Positions 6,766-9,771 of a stretch of 9,771 nucleotides of DNA are shown one piece after another. How positions within the stretch are numbered: the stretch's first letter is position 1; each line of letters opens with the position of its first letter. The stretch comes from an uncultured bacterium. Lineage in GTDB: Bacteria; Actinomycetota; Coriobacteriia; Coriobacteriales; Eggerthellaceae. The stretch covers positions 1 through 9,771 of the forward strand of contig CAJMLT010000048.1 of assembly GCA_905214325.1 (NCBI GenBank), written 5' to 3'. The notes under the pieces were generated by a model that was given only the letters and a program-made list of their open reading frames with translations, ran no database searches and had not been told where the DNA came from. The translations under genes and the position numbers were made by a program.

Positions 6766-8022
6766 GTGCCCATTCATGAAAAACAATCAAAGGTAGTAGC
6801 CAACTACAAACATAATGCAAGCATCGTGAAAATTCTCGGTGCTTGCATTTTCGTATCCTTGATATTCTGTGCCGGTTTCCTTGTTCGCGGTAACACCGAT
6901 CTGCTTACCTCGCTTGGCTTTTCCGATCTTTCCGTGCACGAGGAAATCAATGCAGGTGAAACGGTATCGGGCAATACGTATGATTCGATATCGGCCCGTG
7001 TGGCTGAAGTCGAGGGTATCCTCAAGCAGGACAGTATCGATTCGTATGATCTCGACACCGCAACGCAACTCGTTTTGGATTCTTTCACGTCTTCGACGGG
7101 GGATTCGTACCTGCGCTATTACGATGCCGATGCCTATAGAACCTATCTCGCGAGCGTGTCCAATCCCGAAGCGGGTGTGGGGATTCTTTTCGGTGAAGTC
7201 GACGGTGCTTGTTATGCCGTCGATGTTTTCGAAGGTTCTTCGGCTGCGGCCATGGGTGTTCTGGCGGGTGATTTCGTCGAGTCTATCGATGGGGAGCGCA
7301 AAAGCAAGTGGTCGATGCCCGAAGTGGTCAATACGCTGGCCCGTAACGAAGGCGAGTCGATCTATATCACGTGGCGTCGTCCCGACACCCCTTCGTCTAC
7401 GGGAGGGGAGACCTTTTCGACGACGTTGGATTATCGGGTAGGAGGCGAGACCAACATCACTTCCGAGATAGTCAACGGGGTTGCCTTCATCGACATGAAG
7501 CAGATCGGTTCCGATTCCAGTTCCGTCATGAAGCAGACGCTCGAGGGTGTCCAGCAGGAAGGGGCGCAGTCCATAGTTGTCGATCTGCGTGATATTCCGG
7601 GTGGTTACCTTACTCAGACGGTCGAGATAGCTTCGTTGTTCATTCAAAGCGGCACGGTTGTCCAGATCAAGACGAACGATAATGTGACGACGAAAAGTGC
7701 CGCCGGGGAGAGCGTTTCGTCTCTGCCCTTGGTTGTTCTCGTCAACAACCGCACGGCGGGGTCGGCTGAAGTACTGGCTGCCGCTCTTCAGGAATCGGGG
7801 CGCGCGACCATCGTCGGCGAGCAAACCCAGGGCAAGGGATCGGTGCAGGTTATGCAGCCCCTGTCGTTCGGCGGTGCTCTGCGCTATACGGCGGCGACGT
7901 ATCTCACTCCAAAGGGGAGAGGTATCGATGCCACCGGTGTTACGCCTGATGTCTCCGTTTCTTCGGAGGAAAGCCAATACGTTATGGCTCTCGATATGGC
8001 CGAATCACTGGCACGGCGTTAG
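6766..8022 (+). CDS. Membrane-anchored PDZ/S41 carboxy-terminal processing protease (CtpA/CtpB family)
   Basis: This is an S41-family protease of 418 residues, expected to act outside the membrane. A short basic N-terminus leads into one membrane segment (about 20-40) with no lipobox. A helical linker follows, then a PDZ domain (about 137-212, starting EAGVGILFGEVDG), which in this family binds substrate C-termini and gates the active site. The S41 core (about 235-400) contains DLRDIPGG (273-280) and TQGKGSVQ. The catalytic lysine is K357 and the supporting glutamine Q361, matching K455 and Q459 of E. coli Tsp. Counting back 25 residues, as in Tsp (S430) and Bacillus CtpB (S309), gives G332, with S333 next (NNRTAGSAE). 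The nucleophile is therefore displaced by one residue or absent. Position after ftsEX matches ctpB of Bacillus and suggests a wall-remodelling role. Stop is TAG, 8 nt before rnr. Confidence 0.93.
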   Translation: MPIHEKQSKVVANYKHNASIVKILGACIFVSLIFCAGFLVRGNTDLLTSLGFSDLSVHEEINAGETVSGNTYDSISARVAEVEGILKQDSIDSYDLDTATQLVLDSFTSSTGDSYLRYYDADAYRTYLASVSNPEAGVGILFGEVDGACYAVDVFEGSSAAAMGVLAGDFVESIDGERKSKWSMPEVVNTLARNEGESIYITWRRPDTPSSTGGETFSTTLDYRVGGETNITSEIVNGVAFIDMKQIGSDSSSVMKQTLEGVQQEGAQSIVVDLRDIPGGYLTQTVEIASLFIQSGTVVQIKTNDNVTTKSAAGESVSSLPLVVLVNNRTAGSAEVLAAALQESGRATIVGEQTQGKGSVQVMQPLSFGGALRYTAATYLTPKGRGIDATGVTPDVSVSSEESQYVMALDMAESLARR

Positions 8023-8037
8023 GGGTGCCCATGGCAC
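8010..8037 (+). promoter_or_regulatory. Possible alternative hairpins at the ctp/rnr junction
   Basis: GTGCC at 8025-8029 can pair with GGCAC at 8010-8014 (10-nt loop containing the AGGGG ribosome-binding site) or with GGCAC at 8033-8037 (3-nt loop holding part of the rnr ATG). Each stem is only 5 bp, and the two exclude each other. A ribosome finishing ctp would melt the upstream stem. The pairing is seen in the sequence; any control role is inferred. Confidence 0.25.
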
Positions 8038-8060
8038 GGCGTAGTAGGAAAGCACGGCGT
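8011..8060 (+). repeat. Three copies of the 9-mer GCACGGCGT across the ctp/rnr junction
   Basis: Identical copies lie at 8011-8019, 8034-8042 and 8052-8060. The first two share two more upstream bases (TGGCACGGCGT). Each copy encodes Ala-Arg-Arg with the same codons: the last three residues of the protease, then residues 2-4 and 8-10 of RNase R. Chance convergence of basic termini or a small local duplication are both possible. Confidence 0.6.
8021..8025 (+). promoter_or_regulatory. Shine-Dalgarno site of rnr
   Basis: AGGGG begins within the protease stop codon and ends 5 nt before the ATG at 8031. This favours the ATG over the in-frame GTG at 8025, which would overlap the ribosome-binding site. 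Confidence 0.55.
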
Positions 8061-9771
8061 CGACCCAAGGCGAGACCACAGGGTATTTTGGAGCTTACCG
8101 ATCGTGGTTTCGGTTTCGTCAAAACAGCCGAGGGGGAATTCTTCGTTCCCTCGTCGAAAGTCAACGGAGCGTTTCCCGGCGATCTGGTGGAGGTTTCCCG
8201 CCTTTCGTCGGCTGCGGCTCAGTCTTCCTCCCGTTCTTCCTCGCGAAAACCTACGGCACGTGTCGTCAGGGTTTTGATGCGCGCACATCAAAGACTCGTC
8301 GGTCGTTATGAGGTAGCGGAACCTTTCGGGGTAGTCGTTCCTGAAAACCCCGCCATTCCCTATGATGTTTTCACCTTGCATAAGGATAATCCGCAGGTGA
8401 GTGACGGTGACATGGTGGAGGTCGAACTGATCGAATACCCTTCCGCGAAAACGGCGGCAACGGGTAGGATCGTTCGTGTTCTCGGACATGCCGGAGATCC
8501 GTTTCTCGAAATAGATATGATCATCGCCGAACATCAATTCGAAACGCGGTTCGGAGATCAGGCTCTGGAGGAATCTCGACGCTGCTCTCTCGATGTCGAG
8601 GGATGCCTCGAGGCGGGTTATCGTGATTTGAGGGATCGTTTCATTTTTACCGTTGACCCGGTTGATGCCCGCGACTTCGATGACGCGATTTCTTTCGAAC
8701 GTGTTGGGGATACCTATCATCTTGGTGTCCATATCGCCGATGTGTCCCATTACGTCGCTTACGATACGGCCATGGATATGGAGGCGCGCCGCAGGGCGAC
8801 TTCAGTCTATCTGGTCGATCGCGTTTTGCCCATGCTCCCGGAAGCCATCAGTAATTCCCTCTGTTCCCTCATGCCTCTCGAACCCCGCTTGACTCTTTCG
8901 GTCGATATGGTGTTGAGGGAGGATGCAAGCGTGGAGAGCTACGAGGTCTTTGCCGGCATCATCGAATCCAAGGCGCGTCTTTCCTATGATCAGGCACAAT
9001 GTTTGCTTGATGAGGCGGATTCATCGTCATGGGAGGCTTTTCGTCTCTGCCCGATTCCGCAGGGTTCACGTGAGGTGGACGATGGAGGCGTTGCCGAATT
9101 ACAGCAAAAACTTTCGGGATTGCGCAGCGTTACCGAAAAGCTTTTCGAGCGGCGTTATCGTGCGGGATGTATGGATTTCGATCGCGTGGAGGCGAAGGTT
9201 CGTCTCGACGACGAGGGGTCGGTGTTGGGAGTGGATTACCGCAAACGCACCGAGGCAACACGTATTATCGAAGAATCGATGATTCTCGCCAATCATATCG
9301 TGGCGGAATGGTTGAGTGCCCAGGCGATGCCCTGTGTCTACCGCATCCATGATACGCCCGACTCGCAGGCGCTCTTCTCTCTGTATCGGGTAATGCAGGA
9401 ATTCGACTTTTTCAAAGGTGTCGATAAGCGATCGTTTTGCGATGGTGATCCGAAGACGCTTCAGAAGGTTTTGGCCTATCCCTGCGATGAGCAACTTCAT
9501 GAACTCATTTCCTCGTTGTTGCTGCGCTCCATGAAAAGGGCGATCTACACCACGCAAGACAGCCTGCATTATGGTCTTGCACTCGATTCCTATTGTCATT
9601 TCACCAGTCCCATCAGGCGCTATCCCGATCTTCTGGTGCATCGCATGGTCAAGGAGCGACTCTTCGGTCATACGGCAACCTTCGAAGCTCAGAAAAACGC
9701 TCTTCCTTGGATGGCAGAACACACCTCTAAGCTGGAACGCCGCCCAGATGGGGCCGAACGCGACTCACCGC
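8031..9771 (+). CDS. rnr: Ribonuclease R (3' partial)
   Basis: RNase R is a processive 3'-to-5' exoribonuclease that degrades structured RNA and, with SmpB-tmRNA, nonstop messages. The frame is open to the window edge, giving 580 visible codons. A very basic leader (nine Arg/Lys in residues 2-15) precedes the first cold-shock domain (about 17-57). A Ser/Arg/Ala stretch (58-73) follows, then a second cold-shock-like domain (to about 165) and the RNB catalytic domain. The metal-binding aspartates are D209, D215, D217 and D218 in DPVDARDFDD. Further conserved blocks are RVLPMLPEAISNSLCSL, IEESMILAN, the RIHD motif, and HFTSPIRRYPDL with R529 matching the catalytic arginine of E. coli RNase R (R500). 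The C-terminal S1 domain should lie beyond the window. Unlike E. coli RNase R, there is no N-terminal helix-turn-helix region. The last dozen residues differ from the family at usually fixed sites. Confidence 0.95.
   Translation, partial: MARRSRKARRRPKARPQGILELTDRGFGFVKTAEGEFFVPSSKVNGAFPGDLVEVSRLSSAAAQSSSRSSSRKPTARVVRVLMRAHQRLVGRYEVAEPFGVVVPENPAIPYDVFTLHKDNPQVSDGDMVEVELIEYPSAKTAATGRIVRVLGHAGDPFLEIDMIIAEHQFETRFGDQALEESRRCSLDVEGCLEAGYRDLRDRFIFTVDPVDARDFDDAISFERVGDTYHLGVHIADVSHYVAYDTAMDMEARRRATSVYLVDRVLPMLPEAISNSLCSLMPLEPRLTLSVDMVLREDASVESYEVFAGIIESKARLSYDQAQCLLDEADSSSWEAFRLCPIPQGSREVDDGGVAELQQKLSGLRSVTEKLFERRYRAGCMDFDRVEAKVRLDDEGSVLGVDYRKRTEATRIIEESMILANHIVAEWLSAQAMPCVYRIHDTPDSQALFSLYRVMQEFDFFKGVDKRSFCDGDPKTLQKVLAYPCDEQLHELISSLLLRSMKRAIYTTQDSLHYGLALDSYCHFTSPIRRYPDLLVHRMVKERLFGHTATFEAQKNALPWMAEHTSKLERRPDGAERDSP

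Noticed and set aside
6787..7977. A 396-codon open frame on the minus strand opposite the S41 protease
   Set aside because: Its translation is Arg/His/Asp-rich with no recognisable domain or fold pattern, and it lies wholly opposite a clearly conserved gene. It is a by-product of codon bias.
8025..8030. GTG start for RNase R two codons upstream of the ATG
   Set aside because: It overlaps the only reasonable ribosome-binding sequence. The ATG at 8031 has a workable 5-nt spacer.
8023..8042. Frame break between the protease and RNase R genes
   Set aside because: I followed the RNase R frame codon by codon from 8031 to 9771 with no stop. The two genes are separate families joined by an 8-nt gap.
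9099..9722. A 207-codon minus-strand open frame opposite rnr
   Set aside because: The plus frame encodes the conserved RNase R catalytic domain, and the minus product has no recognisable motif.

Overview
This window is a tightly packed, single-strand run of housekeeping genes, all on the + strand. The order is secA (5' end missing), prfB, a transketolase split into two subunit genes, ftsE, ftsX, an S41/PDZ carboxy-terminal processing protease, and rnr (3' end missing). The composition is moderately GC-rich by eye. Gene order and protein style suggest a high-GC Gram-positive, most likely a member of the Coriobacteriia (Eggerthella/Olsenella-like). That placement rests on remembered family resemblance, not on a search. 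From established knowledge, secA-prfB-(...)-ftsE-ftsX-ctpB occurs in Bacillus and prfB-ftsE-ftsX-(ctp)-smpB in Actinobacteria, so the backbone is an old conserved neighbourhood. The transketolase pair between prfB and ftsE is the local addition.

Layout: bases 1-2022 hold the SecA motor from the preprotein-binding domain to the C-terminal zinc motif. Bases 2044-3126 hold release factor 2. Bases 3157-4963 hold the two transketolase halves, overlapping by 8 nt. A consensus extended -10 element (TGATATAAT) lies at 4961-4969, its TG supplied by the transketolase stop codon, and probably starts a second transcript. Bases 5012-6746 hold ftsE and ftsX, overlapping by 8 nt. Bases 6766-8022 hold the S41 protease. 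From 8031 to the end is RNase R. The longest gap between genes is 48 nt, no rho-independent terminator is visible, and no tRNA, rRNA, mobile element or CRISPR array is seen.

The genes form loose functional groups. SecA drives protein export. RF2 and RNase R serve translation termination and clean-up of aberrant mRNA, and smpB may follow just outside the window. FtsEX and the membrane-anchored protease fit control of cell-wall remodelling at division. The transketolase serves the pentose phosphate pathway.

There is no obvious new multi-gene system here. The points worth a second look are at residue level or in regulation. RF2 reads SPT where the stop-codon-recognition tripeptide is usually SPF, and it lacks the common autoregulatory frameshift. 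The S41 protease has Gly at the position where the catalytic Ser aligns, with a Ser one residue later. FtsE carries about 45 extra N-terminal residues. The ftsEX promoter is built on a stop codon. The ctp/rnr junction holds a repeated 9-mer and two mutually exclusive small hairpins.
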